Below are positions 8,096-17,197 of a DNA stretch of 64,000 bases, piece after piece. Below the pieces are notes generated by a model. The model was given only the letters and a program-made list of their open reading frames with translations, searched no databases and was not told the DNA's origin. The DNA is from Paenibacillus sp. Root444D2 (GTDB taxonomy: Bacteria; Bacillota; Bacilli; Paenibacillales; NBRC-103111): assembly GCF_001426375.1 (NCBI RefSeq), contig NZ_LMEO01000003.1, positions 62,448 to 126,447 on the forward strand, given 5' to 3'. Each line of letters starts with the position of its first letter. Position 1 is the first letter of the stretch. Position numbers and translations under genes: made by a program.

Positions 8096-9817
8096 ATGAA
8101 ACTCTCTTTTAGCGGCAGATTCCAAGGCTATAATCGAAAAAAATTTCAAAAAGACTTGATTTCAGGTCTTATCGTAGGTATCGTCGCCATTCCATTAGGA
8201 ATGGCGTTTGCAATTGCTTCAGGCGTAAAGCCTGAATACGGATTATACACTACGTTTGTAGCCGGAATATTAATCTCATTATTTGGTGGTTCAAAATTTC
8301 AAATTGGCGGTCCGACCGGAGCATTTATTCCCATTCTATTTGCGATTGTGATGCAGTATGGGTACGAAAACTTGCTTATCGCAGGTTTTATGGCAGGAGT
8401 CATTCTGCTATTCATGGGGATTTTTAAATTAGGCGGTGTCATTAAATTTATTCCGCGGCCTGTCACAATAGGTTTTACCACAGGAATTGCCGTTACCATC
8501 TTCACAGGACAAATTGCCAATTTCCTTGGATTAAGTAATCTACAAAAACATCAAGATTTTCTTGCCAATATGAAGGAAATAGGCATTCACATTTCAACAA
8601 TCAATATGTACAGTGTATTAACTGCTGTAATTTGTCTGGTGCTTATCATTCTGACACCTTGGCTTTTACCTAAAATTCCTGGCTCATTAGTGGGAATATT
8701 GATTTCTACGGTTGCAGCATCCCTATTCTATCCTGACAAAATTGCAACCATCGGTTCTACCTACGGTGCAATTCCAAATAGCTTGCCTAGCATACACTTT
8801 CCTGCACTCTCAATTGAAAACGTTCAATCTTTAATAAAACCCGCTTTTGTAATAGCCATGTTAGGTGGCATTGAATCCTTACTTTCAGCCGTAGTTGCTG
8901 ACGGAATGTCAGGAAGCAGACATAACAGCAATCGTGAATTGATTGGTCAAGGTATCGCTAATATGATAACGCCATTGTTCGGGGGTATTCCCGCAACAGG
9001 GGCTATTGCACGAACCGCAACAAATATTAAAAATGGAGCGGAGTCTCCCTTCTCTGGGGTCATTCACGGTATTGTCGTCCTGTTGGTTTTGTTCTTCTTT
9101 GCTCCTTATGCTTCGAACATTCCTCTTGCGAGTATGGCACCCATTTTAATGGTTGTTGCTTGGAATATGAGCGAACGCAAGGAGTTCGCCCACGTTTTAA
9201 AAACCAAAACTGCGGAGTCATTCGTTCTGCTTATTACCTTCCTTCTTACTGTTTTTACGGATCTAACAACCGCTGTTGAGGTTGGATTAGTCTTGTCAGT
9301 TATCATTTTTGTGAAACATATGAGCGATCTGCTAATTACTGCAAAGGTCTTGCCCGACCCTTCCGATAAGAATGAAAAAGTAGCAGCACATATGGTTAAT
9401 GAACAGCACTATTGCCCTCAAATCAGTATTTATACCGTCGAAGGAGCTTTGTTCTTTGGGGTTGCAACCATGTTTGAGAAGTCCATTATGGACGAAATCC
9501 ATTACAAACCCAAAGTGTTAATATTGAAAATGGGCAACGTTCCCTATATGGATACGACCGGGGAATCTAATTTATCAAGTATCGTCAAGCACTTTAACAA
9601 GCACGGTGGCACCGTAATCATTTCCGAACTACAGAACCAACCACGCCAAATGCTGAAGAAAACAAGATTAGACGAACTCATTGGTCAGGAACACTTTTTC
9701 GAAAAAACAGGTGACGCGGTTAGCTTTGCCTTAACAAAACTTAACTACTCTCAATGTCTGGGGTGTAAGCATTTTGCGTTCCGTGAATGCCATCAACTAT
9801 CGGTCAGGTCAAAATAA
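8096..9817 (+). CDS. SulP family anion transporter with STAS domain and C-terminal cysteine motif
   Basis: About 573 residues. The N-terminal 400 residues form the SulP/SLC26 transport core, with the signature segments GLIVGIVAIPLGMAFAIASG, FGGSKFQIGGPTGAFIPI and GIPATGAIARTATNIKNG; such proteins carry sulfate, bicarbonate or other anions. A STAS domain follows (IYTVEGALFFGVATMFEK ... VLILKMGNVPYMDTTGESNL). The last 20 residues contain CLGCKHFAFRECHQ, a C-x2-C-x7-C-H motif that is not part of the usual SulP architecture. The ATG at 8096 is chosen because GGTGAG sits 7 bases upstream; the in-frame GTG at 8084 overlaps that site. The operator shared with the eight-cysteine genes suggests one physiological response. 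Confidence 0.9.
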   Translation: MKLSFSGRFQGYNRKKFQKDLISGLIVGIVAIPLGMAFAIASGVKPEYGLYTTFVAGILISLFGGSKFQIGGPTGAFIPILFAIVMQYGYENLLIAGFMAGVILLFMGIFKLGGVIKFIPRPVTIGFTTGIAVTIFTGQIANFLGLSNLQKHQDFLANMKEIGIHISTINMYSVLTAVICLVLIILTPWLLPKIPGSLVGILISTVAASLFYPDKIATIGSTYGAIPNSLPSIHFPALSIENVQSLIKPAFVIAMLGGIESLLSAVVADGMSGSRHNSNRELIGQGIANMITPLFGGIPATGAIARTATNIKNGAESPFSGVIHGIVVLLVLFFFAPYASNIPLASMAPILMVVAWNMSERKEFAHVLKTKTAESFVLLITFLLTVFTDLTTAVEVGLVLSVIIFVKHMSDLLITAKVLPDPSDKNEKVAAHMVNEQHYCPQISIYTVEGALFFGVATMFEKSIMDEIHYKPKVLILKMGNVPYMDTTGESNLSSIVKHFNKHGGTVIISELQNQPRQMLKKTRLDELIGQEHFFEKTGDAVSFALTKLNYSQCLGCKHFAFRECHQLSVRSK

Positions 9818-9821
9818 TTCC

Positions 9822-9884
9822 AAAAAAACGCACGAGAAAAGCCGCCTCGTCTTGGTTCTAAACCCAAGCAGGGCGGCTTCTCTG
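9822..9884 (-). terminator. Terminator for yerB, possibly serving both convergent genes
   Basis: On the minus strand AGAAGCCGCC pairs with GGCGGCTTTTCT, with an inner TTGG/CCAA stem, followed a few bases later by GTTTTTTT. The convergent sulP gene ends just before it. Confidence 0.7.
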
Positions 9885-9897
9885 CGCCTATCTAGTG

Positions 9898-10977
9898 CTA
9901 TTCCATTTTCAACGCTGTGCCCTCCGGCACGATTTGAACCCAAGTGTTGCCCGGCAGCAGCGGCACTTCCTTGCCATCGTTCGCATAGGCGCGAAGCATG
10001 CCATTTTTGCGTTCCCACGTGATCTGCTGAGACTTGCCCTCTTGCAAAATCACACCCTTACCAGGTCCGAATACGTCGACTTCACGACGCCCCTCTTTGT
10101 CCACAATCTTGTGCTTGCTCTCGAGTACGAGCAGATTTTTGGTTTGCAGCTGCTTGCCCGTCTCCCTGTCGAGATGCGGCTTGCCCTCCATGCTGCGTTT
10201 GTATACACCTTCAGCGGCATTGTATTCATAGGAAACGAAATACCCTTGAATATAAGGAATTTGAATATAATTCACGGCTGCGCCGGTAAGCTTACTTTGA
10301 CCCTCCTTGGCAAAAGTGAGCAGCGGCCCGTTCCATTCGGAACGGAATTTGCGCGCCTCGGCGCCCTGCTTCATTTTATCCACAGAGGTATAAAGGTTGT
10401 GCGGTGCCTTACGATCGGTTGCGCGCCAGTAGTAGGCGCCATCGCCATACACCTCATCGAGATGGGCCAGCTTGCGGCCTGCCATCATATCCATCGCTTC
10501 CTGACTCCAGCCGGCATGGACGATAACCGCATCGAGCGCGTCGCCGATCTCCACGAAATAAGGGCGTATGCTGCGCACGGGACCAATGGTCTTCGCTGCT
10601 TGGCTCTGGAATACGGAGACGAATCTCGTAATCTCGCCCTCTGCGAGAATCTCATAGACGATGTCCGCCTGATCTAGGCCGGTTTGGGGCCTGGCTTGCG
10701 GGGCATTTTCGACCATAACCATGAAGGGCCGGCTCTTCACTTCTTTATCGGTAGGCAAACCCGTCAGCGGGAATTTATATGGCAGCTCCGTCTCCACAGC
10801 TGTGGTCGCAGGTTTGGAAGGCGGCGATGCAGCAGCGGACGTGGCTTCAGCGGCATTCGGGCTATCGGATGGTAAGGAAGCAGGCGTATCGCTGCAACCG
10901 ACAATGGCTATGACAGAGCATCCAAGGACGAGCCAGGCGCTAAGGTTTTTTCGGCGGAATAAAGGCAATGATTTCAA
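9898..10977 (-). CDS. yerB: YerB-like DUF3048 lipoprotein
   Basis: 359-residue lipoprotein of the DUF3048/YerB family, of unknown biochemical role. The signal peptide ends in the lipobox IVGC (cysteine about 28), then a Ser/Pro/Ala-rich linker leads to the DUF3048 domain starting at LTGLPTDKEV. Conserved motifs include RPFMVMVENAPQARPQTGL, DIVYEILAEGEITRF, GPVRSIRPYFVEIG and the tail NTWVQIVPEG. Translation most likely begins at a TTG at 10977, with GAGGTG 8 bases upstream. Confidence 0.9.
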   Translation of the reverse strand: MKSLPLFRRKNLSAWLVLGCSVIAIVGCSDTPASLPSDSPNAAEATSAAASPPSKPATTAVETELPYKFPLTGLPTDKEVKSRPFMVMVENAPQARPQTGLDQADIVYEILAEGEITRFVSVFQSQAAKTIGPVRSIRPYFVEIGDALDAVIVHAGWSQEAMDMMAGRKLAHLDEVYGDGAYYWRATDRKAPHNLYTSVDKMKQGAEARKFRSEWNGPLLTFAKEGQSKLTGAAVNYIQIPYIQGYFVSYEYNAAEGVYKRSMEGKPHLDRETGKQLQTKNLLVLESKHKIVDKEGRREVDVFGPGKGVILQEGKSQQITWERKNGMLRAYANDGKEVPLLPGNTWVQIVPEGTALKME

Positions 10978-11262
10978 CAGGGCTGCACCTCTTCTCTTAA
11001 TCGTTCTAGTAAATGTATATGCTAGTGATGTGAAAGGTAGAAGACTTTTTGTGCTAGTGGTGCTGAGGTAGTTGGACCCGCGACTGTGATATAGTAGGGA
11101 GAGATGTATGATGTGTATATTGCTGGGTAAGTGTGGTGCTGAGTTGTCATATTTGTGTCATAGGCGTGCTTACCGGATTGCTTCCGGTTGGTTAATTCGC
11201 TTGTTTACGGGTTGCGTGATGGACTTGGTTGCTGGAATGCTTCTTTCTCAGAAGCCATTTTT

Positions 11263-11331
11263 GCTGCACTTTTTGCAGCTTCTACCTATATAGACGGTCT
11301 GACCACCCGAATTAGATGCACTTTTTGCATC
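11263..11331. repeat. Pair of palindromes 52 bp apart with compensating arm changes
   Basis: GCTGCACTTTTTGCAGC (11263-11279) and GATGCACTTTTTGCATC (11315-11331) are each perfect 6-bp-arm palindromes with the same CTTTT centre. They differ at one base in each arm, and the two changes compensate. Their 52-bp separation matches the short step of the larger palindrome ladders in this window. The surrounding gap (10978-11374) shows no convincing gene. Confidence 0.75.
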
Positions 11332-11374
11332 AACCACTTAACTATTCCCTACTCGCCAAAAAGGAGGCTATTCC

Positions 11375-11788
11375 ATGACCAAGCTTACCGATGACCATGC
11401 CATCGTCATGTTCGACGGGGTCTGCAATCTGTGCAGCGGAGCTGTTCAGTTCATCCTGCGGAACGATCCGAAGGGGATTTTCCGCTTCGCTTCCTTACAG
11501 TCAGATAGCGGCCAAAAGCTGCTCGAGCAGCACAACCTGCCTATGGATATCATCAGCACGATCGTCCTGATCGAGGGCGGCCGCTCCTATACCCGTTCGA
11601 CCGCTGCTCTACGCATTGCCCGGCGGTTGCGTGGCGCTTGGCCCCTAGCGTATGCGGCCATCATCATTCCCGCTCCGCTGAGGAATCTGGGCTACTCGTT
11701 CGTAGCGCGCAACCGCTATCGCTGGTTCGGCAAAGCCGAGCACTGCATGCTGCCGAAGCCTGAGTTCAAGGCGCGGTTCTTGGATTAG
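11375..11788 (+). CDS. DCC family thiol-disulfide oxidoreductase (DUF393, YuxK-like)
   Basis: 137-residue protein of the DUF393/DCC family. The eponymous motif appears near the N-terminus as FDGVCNLCSGAVQFI, giving a C-x2-C thiol pair in a thioredoxin-like setting. Further family segments are RFASLQSDSGQ, YTRSTAALRIARRL and the C-terminal YSFVARNRYRWFGK. The role is unknown but a thiol redox or small-molecule function is expected from the CxxC. AAAGGAGG is well placed before the ATG. It stands alone on the plus strand; the following 264 bp up to the dioxygenase gene show only pyrimidine-rich, weakly repetitive sequence. Confidence 0.88.
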   Translation: MTKLTDDHAIVMFDGVCNLCSGAVQFILRNDPKGIFRFASLQSDSGQKLLEQHNLPMDIISTIVLIEGGRSYTRSTAALRIARRLRGAWPLAYAAIIIPAPLRNLGYSFVARNRYRWFGKAEHCMLPKPEFKARFLD

Positions 11789-12052
11789 CGACCGGGATGT
11801 TTTTCGCGTAGTTTTCGCTTGGGCTCCAACAACCGATACTCGCTAGTTTACCGCTGTTTCGCTCGGTTTCTATACGATTCTCGCTTAATTTCCCGCTGTT
11901 CCGCACCAGTATTGCTCGATACCATGCTTAGTTTCCTCGTGGTTCACACGCAGTTTCTGCATTCCCCCACTCGCTTTCCATATGTTAACGCACGATTCCA
12001 GCTCGGTTTCCAGCGCGATTTGCGCAGCCTCATTCCATCCTATTCAGTACGC

Positions 12053-12838
12053 CTACGACTTCCTTATCCCGCCGAACATCCAACAGCACAAGCTCAGCGT
12101 GCCCATCTGAAAGCTGTGATGCAGCAGCTTAGCCCTGCGTGCAGTGTCTGCCGCACCTAGTGCAAGCAGCAAAGGCGCAAAATGCTCCGGCGTCGGAACC
12201 GCCTCACGCGCGTTAGGCGCTCTTTCGTCATATCGAACGAGCGCATCCAAATTCCACGTCTCCAGCTGCTCCGCCAACCACTCATCGAATTCCACCGCCC
12301 ACACCTGCGGCACAGGATTATTCTGATCCAACCTGCGTAAGTTGTGAACCGTCCCACCACTGCCAAGGATAAGAACATCTTCTTCCCGCAAGGGGCCTAA
12401 TGCCGCGCCGATGCGATAATGCTCTTCCGCTGTCAAACGCGGATTCACAGAGAGCGCCACCACCGGTATCTGCGCATCTGGATACATAATGTGCAGCGGT
12501 GCCCACGCCCCGTGATCCAAGCCTCGCTCATCATCGAGCTCACAACGAATGCCCTCTTCCTCAAACAATCGCTGTATATGTAAACTTAGCGTCAAATCCC
12601 CTTTAGCTGGGTACTTAATGTCATAAAGCTTTTCTGAAAAGCCCGAGAAGTCATAGATCGTTTCCAGATGAATCGCTGAGCTGATCTTCTGCACGGGACT
12701 TTCCCAATGTGCGCTGAACAGCACGATGGCTTTGGGCGCGGGAATACTTTTGGCCAGCTTCTGCAAAAACTCGGTGTAAGCATGCTGCTCGATCGCCAAA
12801 CTCGGTGCTCCATGGGCAATGAAAAAAGATGGCAGCAT
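12053..12838 (-). CDS. ygiD: Extradiol ring-cleavage dioxygenase of the LigB/4,5-DOPA dioxygenase type (YgiD-like)
   Basis: 261 residues of the class III extradiol dioxygenase (LigB) family. Conserved segments are MLPSFFIAHGAPSLAI, VLFSAHWES, LDHGAWAPL and VPTPEHFAPLL. The histidines in AHG, SAHW, LDHG and PEHF are the metal and catalytic ligands expected for YgiD-like enzymes, which open catechol rings such as DOPA. The natural substrate is unknown. AAAGGGGA lies 8 bases before the ATG. A TATAGT -10 box and a perfect short palindrome lie just upstream, suggesting repression by a small regulator, possibly of the HxlR/MarR type. Confidence 0.88.
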   Translation of the reverse strand: MLPSFFIAHGAPSLAIEQHAYTEFLQKLAKSIPAPKAIVLFSAHWESPVQKISSAIHLETIYDFSGFSEKLYDIKYPAKGDLTLSLHIQRLFEEEGIRCELDDERGLDHGAWAPLHIMYPDAQIPVVALSVNPRLTAEEHYRIGAALGPLREEDVLILGSGGTVHNLRRLDQNNPVPQVWAVEFDEWLAEQLETWNLDALVRYDERAPNAREAVPTPEHFAPLLLALGAADTARRAKLLHHSFQMGTLSLCCWMFGGIRKS

Positions 12839-12861
12839 GGCAGATCCCCTTTCTTCCTAAA

Positions 12862-12877
12862 TGGTAACTTTTTACCA
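12862..12877. promoter_or_regulatory. Palindromic operator candidate before the extradiol dioxygenase gene
   Basis: TGGTAACTTTTTACCA has perfect 6-bp arms and a 4-bp centre. It sits between a minus-strand TATAGT box (about 12881-12888) and the ribosome binding site, where a repressor would block transcription start. Confidence 0.45.
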
Positions 12878-13013
12878 ATATACTATACATTATACGCCTT
12901 TGAGCACAAATAAAACCTGACCGATGGCCAGGTTCTTGTCTAAAGCCTATGTTTGAGCGTGGGGAACGAACTTCTCTTTGCTATCACTCGCTCGTTTAGA
13001 TTATCTTCTCAGC

Positions 13014-13430
13014 TGTAAAGATGAAATATATCGTTACGGACACGATTTCACTTCCCCTCGCATCTGTAACGATGAAAAACATCTTTACAGCTTCGCTCAG
13101 CTGTATAAAACTGCTTTTTACTCGTTTGTAAGAATGTAAAACATCGTTAAAGACGCGATTTCACTTCCCCTCGCATCTGTAACGATGAAAAACATCTTTA
13201 CAGCTTCGCTCAGCCGTATAAAACTGCCTTTTACTCGTTTGTAAGAATGTAAAACATCGTTACAGACACGATTTCACATCACCTCGCATCTGTAACGATG
13301 AAAAACATCTTTACAGCTTCGCTCAGCCGTATAAAACTGCTTTTTACTCGTTTGTAAGAATGTAAAACATCGTTAGAGACACGATTTCACTTCCCCTTCG
13401 CATCTGTAACGATGAAAAACATCTTTACAG
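13014..13430. repeat. Palindrome ladder A: eight TAACGATG/CATCGTTA hairpins, 51/62-bp steps
   Basis: Eight hairpin cores of the form TAACGATG-n5-CATCGTTA (with small variations, for example TAAGAATG) begin at 13016, 13067, 13129, 13180, 13242, 13293, 13355 and 13407. The steps are 51, 62, 51, 62, 51, 62 and 52 bp. The filler between cores (such as CGATTTCACTTCCCCTCGCA) also repeats, giving a 113-bp tandem unit. Nothing in it looks coding. It fills the gap between the dioxygenase and amidase genes. Confidence 0.95.
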
Positions 13431-13479
13431 CTCGTGCACTGGCTATAGGTTAGCTCACTTTGCAGGGTATAGTGGCGGC

Positions 13480-14463
13480 TCATCGGCTTTTCAAAAACTG
13501 CTCAATCCCGTCTGCGATACCTTGGGCCAGCTTCTTCTGATATTCCGCTTCGGACATTAGCTCATCTTCTTCCGGATTGGTCATGAAGCCTAGCTCGACC
13601 AGCACAACTGGAACTTTGGACCAATTGAAGCCTGATAAGTCGCTGCGTGCTGACAGTCCTCTTCCAGCCTTTTCGGTCGCAGCCTTCAGATGCTCTAGAA
13701 TAAAGCCAGCTGCTTCATGGCTTTCTGATGCGATAGGCTTCACCGCTGCTGAGGAAGCCGACGGATACAACACCGAAAACCCTTTGGTCTTCGGTGAACT
13801 ATCGCCATCCGCATGAATGCGTACAGCCAGCGCTGCTCCTGCTTCGTTCGCCATATCCGCACGCTGCTTGTTGCTGATATCAACCTCATGTGACTCGCGG
13901 GTCATCGCAACTTCTATACCGCGGCGGACCAGCTCGTCCTTGATCAGCAGTGAAACTTCCAGATTGAGCACATATTCCGGTTTTTTCGTTCGTACGCCGA
14001 CCGTGCCGGAGCTGACCTTTGGCTTGGTTTCCCGCGTATCCGGGCCTACCGACTCAGGAGCATTATTACTTTGGCGCTGATGTCCGGGGTCCAGCATGAC
14101 GAGCCTTCCTTGTTGAGGCTTGCCAGCAGTTTTAGAAGCCGCCGGCTCTGTTCTAGGCTCTTTCGCAGGCTCTGCTGTAAGATCTGCTGTAGGCTTTGTT
14201 TTAGGCGCTGGTGCTGCCCCTGTCCTAGCCTCTACTGCAGGCAACTGCAGTGATGACTCAGGGGCAGGACTTTCCGCCACCGGCTGCTTGGTCGCGCTAC
14301 TCGTGATCGCAGGCGTTTCCTTGCTTACTATAGGCGATACCTGCCGTATAGCCGCTCTCTCCAGTACTTGCGGCGAACAACCAGCCGCAACCAGAACTAG
14401 GACCATCCCAATGGCAACACTCATGAAAGCCATCCACTGCTTTCGGGCTTTTGCTACCTTCAC
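13480..14463 (-). CDS. N-acetylmuramoyl-L-alanine amidase (Amidase_3), lipoprotein
   Basis: Zinc amidase that cleaves the bond between N-acetylmuramic acid and L-alanine in peptidoglycan. An N-terminal lipoprotein signal (VLVAAGC, cysteine about 29) is followed by a long Pro/Ala/Thr/Lys-rich linker (residues about 40-118) and the catalytic domain. Motifs: VMLDPGHQ (Zn histidine), NLEVSLLIKDEL (Zn glutamate), AVRIHADGD (Zn histidine) and VVLVELGFMTNPEEDELM (catalytic glutamate). The enzyme would be anchored on the outer face of the membrane, with the linker reaching the wall. A run of 32-bp repeats lies directly upstream. 327 residues. Confidence 0.92.
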   Translation of the reverse strand: MKVAKARKQWMAFMSVAIGMVLVLVAAGCSPQVLERAAIRQVSPIVSKETPAITSSATKQPVAESPAPESSLQLPAVEARTGAAPAPKTKPTADLTAEPAKEPRTEPAASKTAGKPQQGRLVMLDPGHQRQSNNAPESVGPDTRETKPKVSSGTVGVRTKKPEYVLNLEVSLLIKDELVRRGIEVAMTRESHEVDISNKQRADMANEAGAALAVRIHADGDSSPKTKGFSVLYPSASSAAVKPIASESHEAAGFILEHLKAATEKAGRGLSARSDLSGFNWSKVPVVLVELGFMTNPEEDELMSEAEYQKKLAQGIADGIEQFLKSR

Positions 14464-14625
14464 GGTTCTCCGCCTTTCATTTTGTTGCTTTTACACGTTC
14501 TCTGCCCTTCATGTTGCTACCTTCACGGTTCTCTGCCCTTCATTTTGTTGCTTTTACACGTTCTCTGGCCTTCAGGTTGCTGCTTTCACACGGTTCTCCG
14601 CCTTCATTTTACTGATTCTCCGCCC
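14461..14625. repeat. Minisatellite of about 32-bp units upstream of the amidase gene
   Basis: GTTCTC-type units recur at 14465, 14497, 14528, 14560 and 14593 (steps 32, 31, 32, 33). Consensus pieces are GTTCTCTGCCCTTCAT and TTGCTTTTACAC. The array begins right at the amidase start codon, so it occupies the amidase leader. Confidence 0.8.
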
Positions 14626-14860
14626 TGGGCGAATCACCCAATGCATGAAACCAACATCTCCTGCCAAAACTATCCTTCATATGAGATAAACTTCTACCGA
14701 GGTCTTTCGAAGATGAGCGACCACGCTTAGCGAGGAGAGACTTTGGTCTACGACCAAAGATTCCTATATTGGGTTTATTCGCCAAAAAGAATTTCGTCCT
14801 CCGATTAAATCGGAAACTTATAAATTCTTATGTGGTAAAAAAATTAGAGGAGGTACTCAC

Positions 14861-14989
14861 ATGAATACCCTCTGGAACTTCATTGCTCACCACTGGATAT
14901 CGATTGCTTTAATCATCGGTGTACTCGTAGCTTTTTGGTACGAATACAAAAACAAAGACAAGTATATCAGAGGCACCGATGACAATTAA
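14861..14989 (+). CDS. Small membrane protein, 42 residues
   Basis: A short gene with a strong ribosome binding site (GAGGAGG, 8 bases before the ATG). It encodes MNTLWNFIAHHWISIALIIG followed by VLVAFWYEYKNKDKYIRGTDDN, that is one hydrophobic segment (about residues 8-26) and a charged C-terminal tail. I do not recognise it. It stands between the amidase and the convergent chemoreceptor gene, with no clear terminator after it. Small single-span proteins of this kind often regulate membrane enzymes; that is only an analogy here. Confidence 0.7.
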   Translation: MNTLWNFIAHHWISIALIIGVLVAFWYEYKNKDKYIRGTDDN

Positions 14990-15003
14990 TTTCTTTCTTG
15001 TTA

Positions 15004-17061
15004 TTATACCTTAAATACTTTGACGACTTCTTGGAGCTCGTCAGCCATTTTGGACAACGATTGGGAAGCTGCGCTAACTTCTTCCATGGAAGCAAGCTGC
15101 TGCTCAGCTGCTGCGGCTATGCTGTGTGTGCTCTCTAGCGATTTACTGGAAATGGCGCAAATTTGCTCGACAACCTCAACCATATGTTTCGAGTCGGATT
15201 GAATGAAGACAGCCGATTGAGACACTTCTTTCACATGTCCAAAAACATCCTCCACTGCTTGTAGAATAGCCAGAAATGCCGCTTTCGCACTTTCACTCAT
15301 GACAGTTCCATCATTGACTGCTTGGGTACCCTTATTCATTGAATCTACTGCGCTGTTGATCTCCGATTGGATGTCACCGATTAAGCTGCGAATACGGTCC
15401 GCTGCTGTCGCGGATTGTTCGGCCAGCTTGCGAACTTCGGTCGCAACGACGGCGAAGCCCTTACCGTGCTCGCCTGCCCGTGCTGCTTCAATTGAGGCAT
15501 TGAGCGCTAACAAGTTCGTTTGGCTGGATAAAGAGGTAATCAACGTGATCATTTCCCCGATTTGCAGTGATTTCCCGCTGAGCGCATCTACAATCATGGA
15601 GGATTGTTCCATATTGCGATGAATGAGCTTCATTTGCTCCGTTACCTCGCCTACGGCTCTGTTCCCTTTTTCAGCTGTCTCGGCGGTTTTTTCTGTCGAA
15701 ACATTTACCTTTTTAACGCCGTCCACAATCGATACAAGCCGCTTGGCGATATCGGTAACCGTCTTTTTCGACGTATCATTCATATGGCTTTGTTCATCTG
15801 CGCTTGCAGCGACTTGCTGGATGGAATCTGCAATCTGCTCCGTCGCTATCGAAGTTTCCTCTGCGCTTGCCGATAATTGCTCGGACATAGAAGCAACGGT
15901 GTGCGTGTGCATCGAAATAGATCCAAGCATCGTACGAAGCCTCTGAATCATTTCATTGAAGGAATGCCCCATTTGACCTAATTCGTCGCTCGTTTTCACT
16001 TCCATATGCTGCGTTAAATCACCTTCCGCGATGCGACCTGCCATCACTTTGGCTTTTCGTATTAGGTTAATTAGGTATCGGCTGAATAAAATAATCACAA
16101 GCACCATGATGACCAGCGCGATCAGTCCGCCTATACCCAAAGAAACGACAAGCTTCTTCACAGGCTCTAGCAGCTCTTTCTCTGGCATAACGAGTGCAAT
16201 AGTCCATCCAGTTTCTGGTGTCTTTTGATAATAAACGCGATTAATTCCCTTGTCATCTGTGATAGTGGATTGGCCATTTGGCTGTGAAAGCAGCGTTGGC
16301 GCCAGCGCGCTTATCGACGGGTTCGGGTCTTTATCCATACTGACCTTCATCACCTTGGACTTATCCGGCAGAGCCAGATAGTTGCCTTTGGCATCCACCA
16401 TGAACGCCCAGCCTGTGCGGCCTACCTTTGTTTCTTCAACAAGCTTTTGCAAGCGTGCCAGGTTAAAATCGCCGGTGATAACAGCGAGAAACTGCTTTTT
16501 TTGATCATAGACTGGCACGCTCGCCGTCACCATGGTGACTTTCGTCGGTTCGTCATAGTAAGGATCGGAGTACGCAAACGCTTGTTTCGTGTCCTGAGCC
16601 ACTTTGTACCAATCCCAGTGCGGATAATCGTAATCTGCTGCATTATAGTCTTGCGTTAAGTTAATTTTATCCCCTTCTCGGAACGCGTAAGACGAAAAAT
16701 ATTTCGTTTTGGCATTGTACTTGAAGGGTTCAAAGAAGATTCCTAAACCAAATGTATCTTCACTCGTAGCCAAATCACTACTTAGTATTTTATTATAATT
16801 GTCCAAAGTCAACTGGTTAGGAGCAAACTCAACCGTCCTGGCAACCACTTCTCCCACCTTACGATGCGCAACAAGCTTCCCATTAATGCTGCTGGTCACA
16901 CTTTCTAGCTGCTGCTGCATTTTGAGCCCAATTTCGTTATTAATTAGCCCTTTACTATTTACGTATGCGAACGCCACAATGCCAAACAGAGTAACAACAA
17001 TAAGAGGAACAAGCAGCAACATAAATTTACTTTGAATACTTTTTAGCTTCATTATCTTCAT
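15004..17061 (-). CDS. Methyl-accepting chemotaxis protein with dCache sensor domain
   Basis: About 685 residues. The order is: short N-terminus, membrane span ([22 protein letters not shown]), an extracellular double-Cache sensor (about residues 40-290, with [12 protein letters not shown] and the [17 protein letters not shown] segments typical of amino-acid or carboxylate sensors), a second span ([15 protein letters not shown]), HAMP, and a long cytoplasmic coiled coil. The conserved signalling tip is seen as [21 protein letters not shown]. The start is uncertain: GTG (17070), ATG (17061) and ATG (17052) are close together behind a GTGGGGG stretch. No chemotaxis genes adjoin it. The ligand is unknown. 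Confidence 0.93.
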   Translation of the reverse strand: MKIMKLKSIQSKFMLLLVPLIVVTLFGIVAFAYVNSKGLINNEIGLKMQQQLESVTSSINGKLVAHRKVGEVVARTVEFAPNQLTLDNYNKILSSDLATSEDTFGLGIFFEPFKYNAKTKYFSSYAFREGDKINLTQDYNAADYDYPHWDWYKVAQDTKQAFAYSDPYYDEPTKVTMVTASVPVYDQKKQFLAVITGDFNLARLQKLVEETKVGRTGWAFMVDAKGNYLALPDKSKVMKVSMDKDPNPSISALAPTLLSQPNGQSTITDDKGINRVYYQKTPETGWTIALVMPEKELLEPVKKLVVSLGIGGLIALVIMVLVIILFSRYLINLIRKAKVMAGRIAEGDLTQHMEVKTSDELGQMGHSFNEMIQRLRTMLGSISMHTHTVASMSEQLSASAEETSIATEQIADSIQQVAASADEQSHMNDTSKKTVTDIAKRLVSIVDGVKKVNVSTEKTAETAEKGNRAVGEVTEQMKLIHRNMEQSSMIVDALSGKSLQIGEMITLITSLSSQTNLLALNASIEAARAGEHGKGFAVVATEVRKLAEQSATAADRIRSLIGDIQSEINSAVDSMNKGTQAVNDGTVMSESAKAAFLAILQAVEDVFGHVKEVSQSAVFIQSDSKHMVEVVEQICAISSKSLESTHSIAAAAEQQLASMEEVSAASQSLSKMADELQEVVKVFKV

Positions 17062-17197
17062 CGCCCCCACTTATCTCTATGATTACTGATTATCACTATG
17101 AATTTCGTGTTATTTCGACAAACACCTCTTATTTTCGACATTGTTTGAGTGAATTTATTATTAAGGGCATTCACTAGTAATCGACCTCATTAGAAGT

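Noticed and set aside
9774-10875. Several plus-strand frames opposite yerB
   Set aside because: Shadow frames of the DUF3048 gene without start signals.
11789-12052. Pyrimidine-rich region with recurring CGCTNGTTT pieces, considered as another ladder
   Set aside because: No palindrome with consistent arms and no regular spacing could be found.
13014-13430. CRISPR array, because of regular short palindromic repeats
   Set aside because: The filler between hairpins is itself repeated, the steps alternate between two lengths, and no cas genes are present. Ladders B and C fail in the same way.
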